Positions 42,804 through 51,523 are shown, counted from the stretch's first letter. The stretch: DNA of 64,000 nt from Paucibacter aquatile (GCF_002885975.1 NZ_POSP01000001.1:558001-622000); one strand, 5' to 3'. Program-made: numbers and translations. Notes: generated by a model not told the origin, from the letters alone.

Positions 42804-43577
42804 ATGCAAGAGCAGCGTGGCCAGGTGGTGGAACGAGGCACCGGCGTGGCGGTGTGGCGCCAGATCGAGGCGGCGCTGCTGCGCGACATCCGCGAGCGGC
42901 ATTACGCCGCGGGTGAGCGCATCCCGAACGAGACCGAGCTGGCCGAGCGCTTCGGCTGCAACCGCCACACCGTGCGGCGCGCCCTCGGGGTGCTGGAGCG
43001 TGAGGGCCTGCTGCGCGTGGAGCAGGGCCGCGGCACTTTTGTGCAGGAGCATGCGATTGCCTACAGCGTGGGCAAGCGCACGCGCTTCTCGCAGAACCTC
43101 AGCGGCCAGGGCCGCAGTGGCCGCATCGAGCTGCTGCGCGCCAGCGAACTGCCTGCCACGCCCGAGCTGGCTCAGGCCCTGGAGCTGGCGCCGGGCACGC
43201 CGCTGCTGCAACTGCTGACCCTGGGTCATGCCGGCGCGGGCAGCGGCGGGCAGGATGCGGCAGCGCCGCGCGCCATCAATCTGGCCCGGCACAGCTTCGA
43301 GGCGGCCCGCTTCGCCGGCCTGGACGCGCTGCTGCGCGAGACCGGCTCCATCACCCAGGCCTTGCAGCATTTCGGGGTGAAGGACTACACCCGCGGCCAG
43401 ACCCGGGTGATGGCCGCCATGCCCGACGCCGAAGCCGCGCGCCTGCTGGCCCAGCCGCGCTCGCGCCCGGTGCTGCTGGTCGACTCGGTCAATCGCTGCA
43501 GCGAGCAAGGGCGGGTGTTCCAGCACACGCTGGCGCAGTTCAGTGGCGACTGGGTGCAGCTGGTATTCGAGCCCTGA
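42804..43577 (+). CDS. phnF: GntR-family (HutC subfamily) phosphonate operon regulator PhnF
   Basis: 257 residues. An N-terminal winged HTH (about 18-82) with IPNETELAERFGCNRHTVRR, EREGLLRVEQGRGTFVQ is followed by a UTRA-type effector domain. TPLLQLLTLGHAG, ARHSFEAARFAGLDALLRE and ARLLAQPRSRPVLLVDSVN match UTRA. PhnF represses phn genes. The gene is divergent from phnG with a palindrome in between, consistent with control of both sides and autoregulation. The effector is unknown. Confidence 0.92.
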   Translation: MQEQRGQVVERGTGVAVWRQIEAALLRDIRERHYAAGERIPNETELAERFGCNRHTVRRALGVLEREGLLRVEQGRGTFVQEHAIAYSVGKRTRFSQNLSGQGRSGRIELLRASELPATPELAQALELAPGTPLLQLLTLGHAGAGSGGQDAAAPRAINLARHSFEAARFAGLDALLRETGSITQALQHFGVKDYTRGQTRVMAAMPDAEAARLLAQPRSRPVLLVDSVNRCSEQGRVFQHTLAQFSGDWVQLVFEP

Positions 43578-43711
43578 TGGCGAGGCCAGCCCAGTCGCGT
43601 CATGCCCCTGTCAAAGCCTCGCGCTAGGCTGGCGATCGCGACAGAACCTGTTGATGAATGATCGAACGATCGATTGAAGTGAAGCCGAAGACGAGAGAAG
43701 TGAGCCTTGCC

Positions 43712-44878
43712 ATGCTGAGCCCCCAACGCGTTGCCGCCCTGTCCACCATCCGCGGGGGCCAGGTCTTGCGCCCTGGCCAGCAATGGCAGGAGAACGAGCT
43801 GGTGCTGGGCATCCAGAACGGCCGCCTGGTCGACAGCGCCTTGCCCGGCCCGGGCCTGGACGCCAGCGGCTGCCTGGTGCTGCCGGGCATCGTCGATTTC
43901 CACGGCGATGCCTTCGAGCGCCAGATCATGCCGCGCCCCGGCGTGCATTTCCCGCTCGATCTGGCCTTGCTGGAGACCGACCGCCAGCTCGCCAGCAATG
44001 GCATCACCACCGCCCTGCACGGCCTGACCTACTCCTGGGAAGGCGGCTTGCGAGGCGGCGACACGGCGCGCGAGCTGCTGGCTGCGCTCGATTCGCTGGA
44101 CGGCCGCCTGCAGGTGGACCACCGTCTGCATCTGCGCTTTGAATGCCACAACGTCGAGGGTGAAGATCAGGCGCTCGAGTGGCTGCGCAGCGGCCGCATC
44201 GGTCTGCTGGCTTTCAACGAGCATCTGCCCATGATGCGCAAGAAGCTGGACAAGAAGCTGCAGGACTATGCCGACCGCGCCGGCACCGACGGCGCCGGCT
44301 TCATCGCCCTGCTGGAGAAGGCCGCGGCGCGCGGCGCCGAGGTGCCGGCCCTGATCGAACGCCTGGCGGCCGAATGCCGGCGGCTGGGCATCCCCATGGC
44401 CTCGCACGACGACGACAGCCTGGCCACGCGGGCGCGTTTCCAGGCCCTGGGCTGCGGCATCTCCGAGTTCCCCTTGAGCACCGAAGTGGCGGCCATGGCC
44501 AGCGCCGAGCGCTCGCCCGTGGTCTGCGGCGCGCCCAATGTGCTGCGCGGTGGTAGCCATGTCGGCGCCCCGCGCGCGGCCGATCTGGCCGGTGCTGGCC
44601 TGTGCAAGATTCTCGCGTCCGACTACTACTATCCGGCGCCCCTGCATGCCGCCTTCAAGCTGGCGCAGGACGAAGTGATGCCGTTTGCCGCGGCCTGGGA
44701 ACTGGTGTCGGCCAATCCGGCCCAGGCCCTGGGCCTGCACGACCGCGGCCAGCTCAGCGCCGGCCGCCGCGCCGATGTGCTGGTGGTCGATGCCCAGGAC
44801 CCCAGCCGCCCGCGTCTGGTGGCCACGCTTTGCGCCGGCCGCATCGTCTACCTGGCTGAAGGCGAGCGTCTGCTGTGA
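43712..44878 (+). CDS. phnM: Second PhnM-like amidohydrolase
   Basis: 388 residues from the ATG at 43712; an ATG at 43658 would add 18. Metal-site motifs GIVDFHGDAFERQIMPRPGV, MASHDDDSLATR and GAPNVLRGGSHVGAPRAADL follow the PhnM pattern. The protein is clearly diverged from the PhnM at 36804-37967; for instance LHCDAVEKEVEP in that copy reads FHGDAFERQIMP here. The likely role is hydrolysis of a ribosyl-phosphonate triphosphate. An interrupted palindrome ATCGA-ACGA-TCGAT lies at 43661-43674, upstream of the start. It is followed by the 2H gene, overlapping by 4 nt. Confidence 0.88.
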   Translation: MLSPQRVAALSTIRGGQVLRPGQQWQENELVLGIQNGRLVDSALPGPGLDASGCLVLPGIVDFHGDAFERQIMPRPGVHFPLDLALLETDRQLASNGITTALHGLTYSWEGGLRGGDTARELLAALDSLDGRLQVDHRLHLRFECHNVEGEDQALEWLRSGRIGLLAFNEHLPMMRKKLDKKLQDYADRAGTDGAGFIALLEKAAARGAEVPALIERLAAECRRLGIPMASHDDDSLATRARFQALGCGISEFPLSTEVAAMASAERSPVVCGAPNVLRGGSHVGAPRAADLAGAGLCKILASDYYYPAPLHAAFKLAQDEVMPFAAAWELVSANPAQALGLHDRGQLSAGRRADVLVVDAQDPSRPRLVATLCAGRIVYLAEGERLL

Positions 44879-45624
44879 GCGCCTTGCACCCGCTGCCCGC
44901 CACGGTGCACCGTTATGCCGTCTACTTTGCGCCGGCTGCGGACAGCGCGCACGCCGAGCTGGGTGCGCGCTGGCTGGGGCGCGATGCCCTGCAGCCTGGC
45001 CGGGTCTTGCCTCCCGAGTCTCTCGGCGGACTGGAGGCCGAGGCCCGCGCCGCCCTGTGCCGCAGCGCGCGGCGCTATGGCCTGCATGCCACGCTCAAGC
45101 CGCCCTTCGAGCTGGCCGAGGGCGGTAGTTTCGAGGAATTGGACGCGGCGCTGCACACCCTGGCCGCGCGCCATGTGGCCTTCGAGCTGCCGGTGCGCCC
45201 GGCACGCCTGCACAACTTCCTGGCCTGGCGCCCGCATCTGAATGATGCGACCGCGCATGCGGAGCACCCGGTGAGCCAGCGCCTGATGGATCTGGCCAGT
45301 GACTGCGTTCAGTCGCTCGACCCCTTTCGCCGTTCGCCCAGCCTGGCCGAGCTGCAGCGCCGCCGCAGCGCCGGCCTCAGCAGCGAGCAGGAGGCTTTGC
45401 TGCAGCGCTGGGGCTACCCCTTTGTGATGGAAGCGTTCCGCTTCCACCTGACCCTCAGCGACGCGCTCGATGCCGAGCAACTGGCCGGGGTCGAGGCGGC
45501 CCTGCAGCGCGCTTGCGCGCCCGTGGCTGATCAGCCTTTGTGCATCGATGCGCTCAGCCTGTTTGTGGAGGCGGAGGCGGGCGCGGATTTCGTTTGCGTG
45601 CGGCGTTACTTGCTTACCGCCTGA
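44875..45624 (+). CDS. DUF1045-family putative phosphonate-operon 2H phosphoesterase
   Basis: 249 residues from a GTG at 44875 overlapping the phnM2 stop. Two HxT motifs, LHATLKPPF (about residues 75-83) and FHLTLSD (about 190-196), are about 115 residues apart, the spacing of the 2H phosphoesterase fold. DUF1045 genes are found in phn operons. The family is thought to act on a phosphorylated intermediate. One plausible role is opening of the 1,2-cyclic phosphate left by PhnJ, the job of PhnP in E. coli, but this is inference. Confidence 0.8.
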   Translation: MSALHPLPATVHRYAVYFAPAADSAHAELGARWLGRDALQPGRVLPPESLGGLEAEARAALCRSARRYGLHATLKPPFELAEGGSFEELDAALHTLAARHVAFELPVRPARLHNFLAWRPHLNDATAHAEHPVSQRLMDLASDCVQSLDPFRRSPSLAELQRRRSAGLSSEQEALLQRWGYPFVMEAFRFHLTLSDALDAEQLAGVEAALQRACAPVADQPLCIDALSLFVEAEAGADFVCVRRYLLTA

Positions 45625-45687
45625 CTCAGGCTGAGTGGAGGGGGCATGCTGCGACGCGAAGGCCTGGCCGCTGGTGACGTCACGGCC

Positions 45688-46242
45688 TCAATGGCCAAGA
45701 CGGCGGCGCAACTTGCTGACGAAGCGTTGCGCTCGATTCGGCCCGGCTGGATGAGGCCCCTTGCCGAAGATGCGCCGCACCTCCAGATAGGCCTTCCAGA
45801 TCTCGATGCCCGGGATGGCGCTGGGTGTTCGAAAGTCCTTGGGGAATCCGGTTTCCAGCTGGGGCTTGAGTGCGACGAAGCGAACCCATGGGTCGCACAG
45901 ATTGCCTTCGAGTTCGAAACTCAGCGCAGATCGATATTCCCGGTTCGGGATTTCATACAGGCATCCCACCACCCGTTTGCGCACCTGGGATGAGATGTTC
46001 AGGTCCAGGCTGCAGCCTTCGCGGATGAAATCGCGATAGAGGATGTTGAACTCATCCGACACATCCCGCCCGGCAGTGGCCCGGCAGTCGATGTACTGAA
46101 GCAGCAGGTAGGCCAAGAGGTTCTCGCCTGAATCTTCGGTGGCGCAGTGGCAGGCGAACTCAGACAGAACCTGAGGGTTGGCTGCCAGCAGCTCAAACCG
46201 AGAAAAGCCGCCGGCGTCGGCAGGACGATATGCAGTGGGCAT
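45688..46242 (-). CDS. RGS-like domain protein
   Basis: 184 residues from the ATG at 46242. Residues about 13-100 fit the RGS helical core: FSRFELLAANPQVLSEFACH, ATEDSGENLLAYLLLQYIDC with the invariant ENL-type element, DEFNILYRDFIREGCSLDL with the IY..FI element, and LNISSQVRKRVVGCLYEI. RGS domains accelerate GTP hydrolysis by G-alpha proteins in eukaryotes; a few bacterial members exist with unknown partners. The C-terminal ~80 residues are basic and unassigned. The local base composition is visibly less GC-rich than the neighbours, suggesting transfer. The gene interrupts the phosphonate island. An open frame extends upstream to 46428 but overlaps the VOC gene start. Confidence 0.55.
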   Translation of the reverse strand: MPTAYRPADAGGFSRFELLAANPQVLSEFACHCATEDSGENLLAYLLLQYIDCRATAGRDVSDEFNILYRDFIREGCSLDLNISSQVRKRVVGCLYEIPNREYRSALSFELEGNLCDPWVRFVALKPQLETGFPKDFRTPSAIPGIEIWKAYLEVRRIFGKGPHPAGPNRAQRFVSKLRRRLGH

Positions 46243-46411
46243 GGTGTGTCGGGCGGGATGGTCGAAGAAGCTGCCAAGGTTCAAGTGCCAGCGTTGAATC
46301 AGCGTTGAATTCCCCAGGGAAACACGCCAAGGGACGCGGCGCCGTGAATAATCCCGCCCATGGCTGCGATGGCGCGCGCACGTGGAGACCGCAGCACTTG
46401 GGAGGCCCCTC

Positions 46412-46789
46412 ATGTTCGACCACGTCAAATTCGGCGTCAGCGACTACGCCGCCAGCAAACGCTTTTTCCTTCAGGCCCTGGCGCCGCTTGGCGTCAGCCT
46501 GGGCGGCGAGGGCGAGCCCAGCTATGGGGTAGAGCTCTGTGGCAGCGGGGACGCCTCGCTGTGCTTGTTCGAGACACAGGAGCGGCCGGCGCCTTTGCAT
46601 CTGGCCTTCAAGGCCGAGACGCGGGCGCAGGTGGATGCCTTTTACGCGGCGGCGCTGGCAGCAGGCGGCCGTGACCACGGCCCACCGGGCCTGCGACCGC
46701 AGTACCACGCCCACTACTACGCGGCTTTTGTCATCGGCCCCGATGGCCACAATATCGAGGCGGTCTGCCACGCGCCGGAGGGGGTATGA
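46412..46789 (+). CDS. VOC-superfamily (glyoxalase/bleomycin resistance-like) protein
   Basis: 125 residues from the ATG at 46412, preceded by GGGAGG. One VOC beta-alpha-beta-beta-beta pair: MFDHVKFGVSDYAASKRFF, GLRPQYHAHYYAAFVIGPDG, HNIEAVCHAP. His4 and the Glu of NIEAV are in the usual metal positions. The family covers glyoxalase, dioxygenase and resistance proteins; the substrate is not known. Its stop overlaps the next start (ATGA). Confidence 0.82.
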   Translation: MFDHVKFGVSDYAASKRFFLQALAPLGVSLGGEGEPSYGVELCGSGDASLCLFETQERPAPLHLAFKAETRAQVDAFYAAALAAGGRDHGPPGLRPQYHAHYYAAFVIGPDGHNIEAVCHAPEGV

Positions 46790-47220
46790 GCAGCATGGAC
46801 ACGTCCAGCACCGCGGCGCCGCAACCGCGCCTTCATCACGCCGCCTGCAGCTGCGGGCAGTTGCAGGCCCAGGCCCGAGGTGAGCCCTTGCGGGTGTCGG
46901 TCTGCCATTGCCTGGCCTGCCAACGGCGCACCGGCAGTGTCTTTGGCGCCCAGGCCCGCTTTCCTCGTGCGGCCGTGACCTTGCAGGGCGAGAGCCACAG
47001 CTGGGATCGCACAGGAGACTCCGGCTCGACCTGCCGTTTCCATTTCTGCCCGATCTGTGGCGCCACGGTCTACTACGAGCTGCTGGCCATGCCGGAGATG
47101 CTGGGCATCCCGCTGGGAGCCTTTGCCGATCCGCAGTTCCCGGCGCCCAGCTTCTCGGTCTATGAGAAGCGCATGCATGCCTGGGTGCAGCTGCGCGGCG
47201 AGATCGAGCACCTGGCCTGA
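46786..47220 (+). CDS. GFA/CENP-V-type zinc-binding protein
   Basis: 144 residues. Four zinc-site Cys lie in HAACSCGQLQ and SVCHCLACQRRTGSVFG, and two more in FCPICGATVYYE. This is the glutathione-dependent formaldehyde-activating enzyme (Gfa/CENP-V) domain, which binds zinc and glutathione S-adducts. The motif spacing is conserved. It forms a two-gene unit with the VOC gene by a 4-nt overlap. Confidence 0.85.
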   Translation: MSSMDTSSTAAPQPRLHHAACSCGQLQAQARGEPLRVSVCHCLACQRRTGSVFGAQARFPRAAVTLQGESHSWDRTGDSGSTCRFHFCPICGATVYYELLAMPEMLGIPLGAFADPQFPAPSFSVYEKRMHAWVQLRGEIEHLA

Positions 47221-47246
47221 GTCAGCGCCGGCCGGTCGGCGTTGAT

Positions 47247-47921
47247 TCAGTCGCCGCTCGCGCCCGCCTGGCGCCGCTCATGCGCTGCCAGCATCTTGCG
47301 CACATCCTTGAGTTCTTCCTGCCGCGCCTGCAGCTCCTCGTGCGACCAGTCCCACCAGGCCACGGCTTCGATGGCGCGGCCGATGGCGGGGGTGAAGCGG
47401 GGGCGGATGGGGCGGCAGGGGTTGCCGGCGGCAATGGTCCAGGCGGGCACATCGCGGGTGACGATGCTGCCGCTGCCGATCACGGCGCCATGGCCGATCT
47501 TGACGCCGGGCATGATGACCACGCCGTGGCCCAGCCAGACGTCGTGGCCGATGCTGACGCGCTGCAGGCGGCGCCAGTGGAAGAGCTCGGCGTCGTCCTC
47601 GCCAAAGCCCTCGCCATACATGCTGCCGCGGTAGAGGATGTGGTGCAGGCAGGGGCGCTCGACCGGATGGAAGCCCGGGTTGATGCGCACCAGATTGGCG
47701 ATATTGACGAACTTGCCGATGTCGGCGGCCATGATGTCTGCGTGGTGGCCGACATAGCTGTAGTCACCGAATGCGCTGTGCTCGATGCGGGTGCTGGCCC
47801 CGACTTCGCACCAGCGGCCGAAGCGGCTGTCGCGCACGATGGCATCACGGGCCAGGGTCGGAGCCTCGCCCAGGCGCACCGGCTCGGGCAGATTGTGGGC
47901 GGCGATGTGATAACTCGTCAT
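47247..47921 (-). CDS. Phosphonate-operon hexapeptide-repeat acetyltransferase
   Basis: 224 residues with the left-handed beta-helix: hexapeptide repeats such as IGKFVNIANLVRINPG, IGHDVWLGHGVVIMPGVKIG and GAVIGSGSIVTRDVPAWTIA, then PCRPIRPRFTP and a C-terminal helix. This fits the phn-locus transferase hexapeptide family, related to chloramphenicol/virginiamycin acetyltransferases. The acceptor is unknown; it may modify a phosphonate such as an aminoalkylphosphonate. Its ATG overlaps the phnE stop by one base (TGATG). Confidence 0.85.
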   Translation of the reverse strand: MTSYHIAAHNLPEPVRLGEAPTLARDAIVRDSRFGRWCEVGASTRIEHSAFGDYSYVGHHADIMAADIGKFVNIANLVRINPGFHPVERPCLHHILYRGSMYGEGFGEDDAELFHWRRLQRVSIGHDVWLGHGVVIMPGVKIGHGAVIGSGSIVTRDVPAWTIAAGNPCRPIRPRFTPAIGRAIEAVAWWDWSHEELQARQEELKDVRKMLAAHERRQAGASGD

Positions 47922-48733
47922 CAGATCAGCACCTTGCGAATGCGCGCCGAGATCAGATCGATGCCGGTGACGAAGGCGATGATGATGAGCATCACCGCGG
48001 CGGTGTGCGCGTACTGGAAGCTGCGGATCACCTCGTAGAGGATGACGCCGATGCCGCCCGCACCCACCATGCCCACGACCGAGGCCGAGCGCACATTCGA
48101 CTCGAAGCGGTAGAGGGTGTAGGACACCCAGAGTGGCATCACCTGCGGGATCACGCCGTAGACGATCTCTTCCAGCGCATTGGCGCCAGTGGCGCGTATG
48201 CCCTCGACCGGGCGCGGGTCGATGGACTCCACCGCCTCCGAGAAGAGCTTGGCCAGAATGCCCGTGGTGTGCACCCACAGGGCCAGCACGCCGGCAAACG
48301 GTCCCAGACCCACCGCCACGATGAAGAGCATGGCGAACACCATCTCGTTGATCGCGCGGGCCGAATCCATCAGCCGGCGCACCGGCTGGTGCAGCCAGGC
48401 CGGCGCGATATTGGCTGAGCTGAGCAGGCCGAAGGGCACGGCACAGATGACGGCCAGCACCGTGCCCCAGACGGCCACCTGCACCGTGACGATCATCTCG
48501 GTCACATACGTCCGCCATTCGCTGAAGTCGGGCGGGAAGAACTCCTTGGCGAAGCTGGCCATATTGGCCGAATCTGCCCAGAGCGCAGCAGGGCGCATAT
48601 CGGCCCCGCGCCAGGACCAGGCCAGCAAGGCCAGGCCCAGGCCCCAGAGCATCAGGCTGCCCAGGTGGGCACGCGGCGGCTGGGGCAGGCCGGGCGTGGG
48701 CGCGGTGTGGGGGGCTTCGGTGCGTGAGCTCAT
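47921..48733 (-). CDS. phnE: Phosphonate ABC transporter permease PhnE
   Basis: 270 residues. A first hydrophobic helix (SLMLWGLGLALLAWSW) is followed by the binding-protein-dependent permease domain with MIVTVQVAVWGTVLAVICAV, GLGPFAGVLALWVHTTGILA, and the EAA-type loop VESIDPRPVEGIRATGANALE plus GVIPQVMPLWVSYTLYRFE. It is the inner-membrane channel for the PhnD-bound substrate, energised by PhnC. It lies between phnD and the hexapeptide acetyltransferase gene. Confidence 0.93.
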   Translation of the reverse strand: MSSRTEAPHTAPTPGLPQPPRAHLGSLMLWGLGLALLAWSWRGADMRPAALWADSANMASFAKEFFPPDFSEWRTYVTEMIVTVQVAVWGTVLAVICAVPFGLLSSANIAPAWLHQPVRRLMDSARAINEMVFAMLFIVAVGLGPFAGVLALWVHTTGILAKLFSEAVESIDPRPVEGIRATGANALEEIVYGVIPQVMPLWVSYTLYRFESNVRSASVVGMVGAGGIGVILYEVIRSFQYAHTAAVMLIIIAFVTGIDLISARIRKVLI

Positions 48734-48774
48734 GGCCGTGATGTCAGTCGAATGGGGCTGCAGCGGGCCGCGGT

Positions 48775-49749
48775 TTACTTGGCCGAGGCGAGCTGGGCGT
48801 TCAGCTCGGCCAGCTTCTTCTGGATCTCGGCCAACTTGCCTTGCTTGGTGGCGGCGTCCATCTTGTCGTCGGCTTCCAGCTTGGCCTTGTCCTTGAACAG
48901 CTCCAGCTGACGGAAGGGCACCAACTGCTTGTTGCTGGATTCATTGAAGACCCCGAAGGTCAGCTTGGCCAGATGGGCCAGCTCGCGCTTGGCCTGCTCG
49001 GACTCACCGCGGCCGTAGCTCAGGAAGAAGCCCTTGAGCTTGGCCTTCATATCGGCCGACAGGTCGGCGCGCCAGACCATGGGATCGGCGGCGATCAGGG
49101 GCGACTTCCACAGGATGTGGATGCTCTTGGCCTTGTCGGCCTCGCGCTTCTGGAACTTCTCGAACACCTCGGTGTTGGTGATGGCCACATCGACCTGCTT
49201 GGCGGCCGTGGCCATCAGGTTGGACTCGTGGTTGCCGGCGCGGCTGGACTTGTAGTGGGTCTTGGGGTCGATGCCGTTGAGGGCGTAGAGGTAGTAGCCC
49301 GGCACCAGGGTGCCCGAGGTCGATTGCGGGTCGCCGGCGCCGTAGTTGTACTCGCGTGGGTTCTTGAGCACCTGGTCGACATTCTTGATGCCGCTTTCCT
49401 TGTGCGTGATCAGCAGCGAGTGGTAGCCCAGGGCGCCGTCGGCATAGCTGGTTTGGGCGAAGACCTCGCCGCCGGCACGATCCACGGCTTCCATGCCGGA
49501 TTTGTTGCCCATCCAGGCCATCTGCACCTTGTTGAAGCGCATCGCTTCGATGATGCCGGCGTAGTCATTGGCGAAGAAGGCTTTGACCTTGTAGCCGGTC
49601 TTGGCTTCCATATCGGCCAGGATGGGGGCCCAGTCGGCTTTCAGGTGGGCGGCCGATTCGGTCGAGATGATGCCGAAGTTGATGTCCTGGGCGTGGCTCA
49701 GGGTGCTGGCCAGCAGGGTGCAGGACGCGAGCAGGAGTTTGCGGAACAT
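48775..49749 (-). CDS. phnD: Phosphonate ABC transporter periplasmic binding protein PhnD
   Basis: 324 residues; signal peptide MFRKLLLASCTLLASTLSHA, mature from QDINFG. PhnD-like features are INFGIISTESAAHLK, the AWMGNKSGMEAVDRAGGEVF and YSSLLITHKESGI-type segments, STSGTLVPGYYLYALNG and HESNLMATAAKQVDVAITN. It captures alkylphosphonates (or phosphite-like ligands) in the periplasm. GGAG lies 9-12 nt before the ATG. A Lys/Ala-rich helical tail ends the protein. The 139 nt before phnC contain short GGGCAAAT repeats and no clear terminator. Confidence 0.93.
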   Translation of the reverse strand: MFRKLLLASCTLLASTLSHAQDINFGIISTESAAHLKADWAPILADMEAKTGYKVKAFFANDYAGIIEAMRFNKVQMAWMGNKSGMEAVDRAGGEVFAQTSYADGALGYHSLLITHKESGIKNVDQVLKNPREYNYGAGDPQSTSGTLVPGYYLYALNGIDPKTHYKSSRAGNHESNLMATAAKQVDVAITNTEVFEKFQKREADKAKSIHILWKSPLIAADPMVWRADLSADMKAKLKGFFLSYGRGESEQAKRELAHLAKLTFGVFNESSNKQLVPFRQLELFKDKAKLEADDKMDAATKQGKLAEIQKKLAELNAQLASAK

Positions 49750-49888
49750 GGGGGTTCTCCGATGAACTGAAGGTGGGAGGAAACGAAAGCAGAAGGGAGC
49801 CAGGGAAGGCGGATCAGGGCCGCCCGCTGTGGCAAATGGGGCAAATGGGGCGAGTGGGGTGAGTGGAGCAGCGGGTGCCGGGGCCGCG

Positions 49889-50746
49889 TCAGGCCGCCAC
49901 CGGTTCGGGCTTGTGCAGCGGCGGCAAGGGCATGGGCTGGCTGTCCAGAGACTCCGGAGCGGTGGGCCCGACTGGCAGCGCGGGAGCCTCGGCATCGCTG
50001 GCGTACAACTCGTTCAGAAAGCTGGGGTTGAGTGCGTTACTCGGGCCGTCAAAGACCACCCGGCCGTCGCGCATGGCGATCACGCGGCTGCAGTAGCGCA
50101 GCGCCACATCGACCTGGTGCAGAGACACCAGCACCGTGCAGCCATGCTCGCGGTTGACACGGGCCAGCATGTCCATGACCTTGCGCGACGATTCTGGGTC
50201 CAGCGAGGCAATCGGCTCATCGGCCAGCACCACCTTGGCGCCTTGCACCAGGGCTCGCGCGATGGCAGCGCGCTGCTGCTGGCCGCCCGAGAGGGTGGAG
50301 GCGCGCTGAAAGGCATAGTCGTCTATACCAACTTCGGCCAGCGCTTTCAGGCCGGCGGCGCGTTCCTCGCGGGTGAACCACTGCAGCAGGCTGCGGTGCA
50401 GCGGGATGCGATGCAGTTGGCCGGTCAGCACATTGTTCAGCAGCGTCATGCGGCCGACCAGGTTGAACTGCTGGAAGACAAAACCGATCTGGGCGCGCAC
50501 GCTGCGGATGTTGGCGGCGATGCGGCCTTGCGACTGCACCAGCTGACCCATCACGCGCAGCTCGCCCGAGCTGGCATCGCCCGCCACAAAGCCGGACAGG
50601 TGGCGCAGCAGGGTCGATTTGCCCGAGCCCGAGGCGCCAATCAGCGCCACCATCTCACCGGGCCGCAGCTGCAGGCTGACCTGGTCCAGGGCCTGACGCG
50701 CGCCAAAGCGCTTGCTCAGCGCATTCACTTCGATTGCATGCTGCAT
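49889..50746 (-). CDS. phnC: Phosphonate ABC transporter ATPase PhnC
   Basis: 285 residues. The P-loop is GASGSGKSTLL, the Q-loop FVFQQFNLV, the signature LSGGQQQRAAIARALVQG and Walker B VVLADEPIASLD. The C-terminal 45 residues are a Pro-rich tail. It powers phosphonate import with PhnE and PhnD. GAGGTGCGGC precedes the ATG at 50746. It is the first gene of phnC-phnD-phnE-acetyltransferase and faces a large repeat island. Confidence 0.93.
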   Translation of the reverse strand: MQHAIEVNALSKRFGARQALDQVSLQLRPGEMVALIGASGSGKSTLLRHLSGFVAGDASSGELRVMGQLVQSQGRIAANIRSVRAQIGFVFQQFNLVGRMTLLNNVLTGQLHRIPLHRSLLQWFTREERAAGLKALAEVGIDDYAFQRASTLSGGQQQRAAIARALVQGAKVVLADEPIASLDPESSRKVMDMLARVNREHGCTVLVSLHQVDVALRYCSRVIAMRDGRVVFDGPSNALNPSFLNELYASDAEAPALPVGPTAPESLDSQPMPLPPLHKPEPVAA

Positions 50747-50946
50747 GCCGCACCTCGTTTGCTTGCTTTTCGTCCGTCGGGAACTTCGATTCAGCCGCCC
50801 TTGCACGGCCGTCAATGGCGGCTGTGATGAGCTGCGGCGATGCTAGGCAGCTTGTGTGAAAGATTCGTGGCGGGGCTGAGTCGGCGCGGTGACGGGGCTG
50901 ATCTGATTGGGTGCGGCACGAAGTAGTCTTTGGTTTTGCTCGTGAG

Positions 50947-51449
50947 GCCCTGCAGCCCGTGCCGCTGCCGGGCTCATGGTTCCGGGGTCGGCCCTGACGG
51001 GCCGACTTCCCTGCGCTGCTCGCGCCTCGGGGCTGGCGCATAACTCACTTCGCTCCCTGCGTTCGCTTCGTTCAAACAGAAGCGCCAAGTCAGAACTTGA
51101 AGCGCGCGGGTACGCGCGCGCCCCGAGGCGCTGTGCTGCTCTGCCCGGCACAAATCGCCCGGCAGCGGCACGGGCTGCAGGGCGCTTGCATCGCGGTCGA
51201 TCTGCCCCTTTCCACGGTGGAAAACGCCACCTTCGAAGGTGGCTCGGCCCGCCGACGGGCGATTTGTGCGCGGCCGAGGGCGCAGCGGAGCGGCTCAGGC
51301 GCGTGTACCCATGCGCATCAAGCTCTGACTCGGCGCCACTGTTTGACCACAGTGAGCGCAGCGAACGGAGGGAGTTTGGCGCCGCTGAGCCGCGCAGTGA
51401 GCAGCGAGGGGAGTCGGCTCAAAGAGCCGACCCGCGAACCATGAGCCCG
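50947..51449. repeat. Nested inverted-repeat island between phnC and the IclR gene
   Basis: In the 777-nt gene-free gap 50747-51523 I see a perfect 27-bp inverted repeat (50947-50973 with 51157-51183; core GTGCCGCTGCCGG). CACAAATCGCCCG (about 51149-51161) has an inverted copy near 51254-51266, and GGGCTCATGGTTC (50971-50983) pairs with GAACCATGAGCCC (51436-51448). Between them two long arms (about 50972-51130 and 51295-51448) are imperfectly inverted, sharing stretches such as GTTCGCT, AAACAG and GCGCCAAGTCAGA. No convincing gene or promoter is seen in it. Confidence 0.8.
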
Positions 51450-51523
51450 GCGGCGGGGCGAGCCACCGCAGCGAGAACGACGAGCACAACGAAGGTCCGC
51501 AATGCGCCGGCCCCCGGCCCGGT

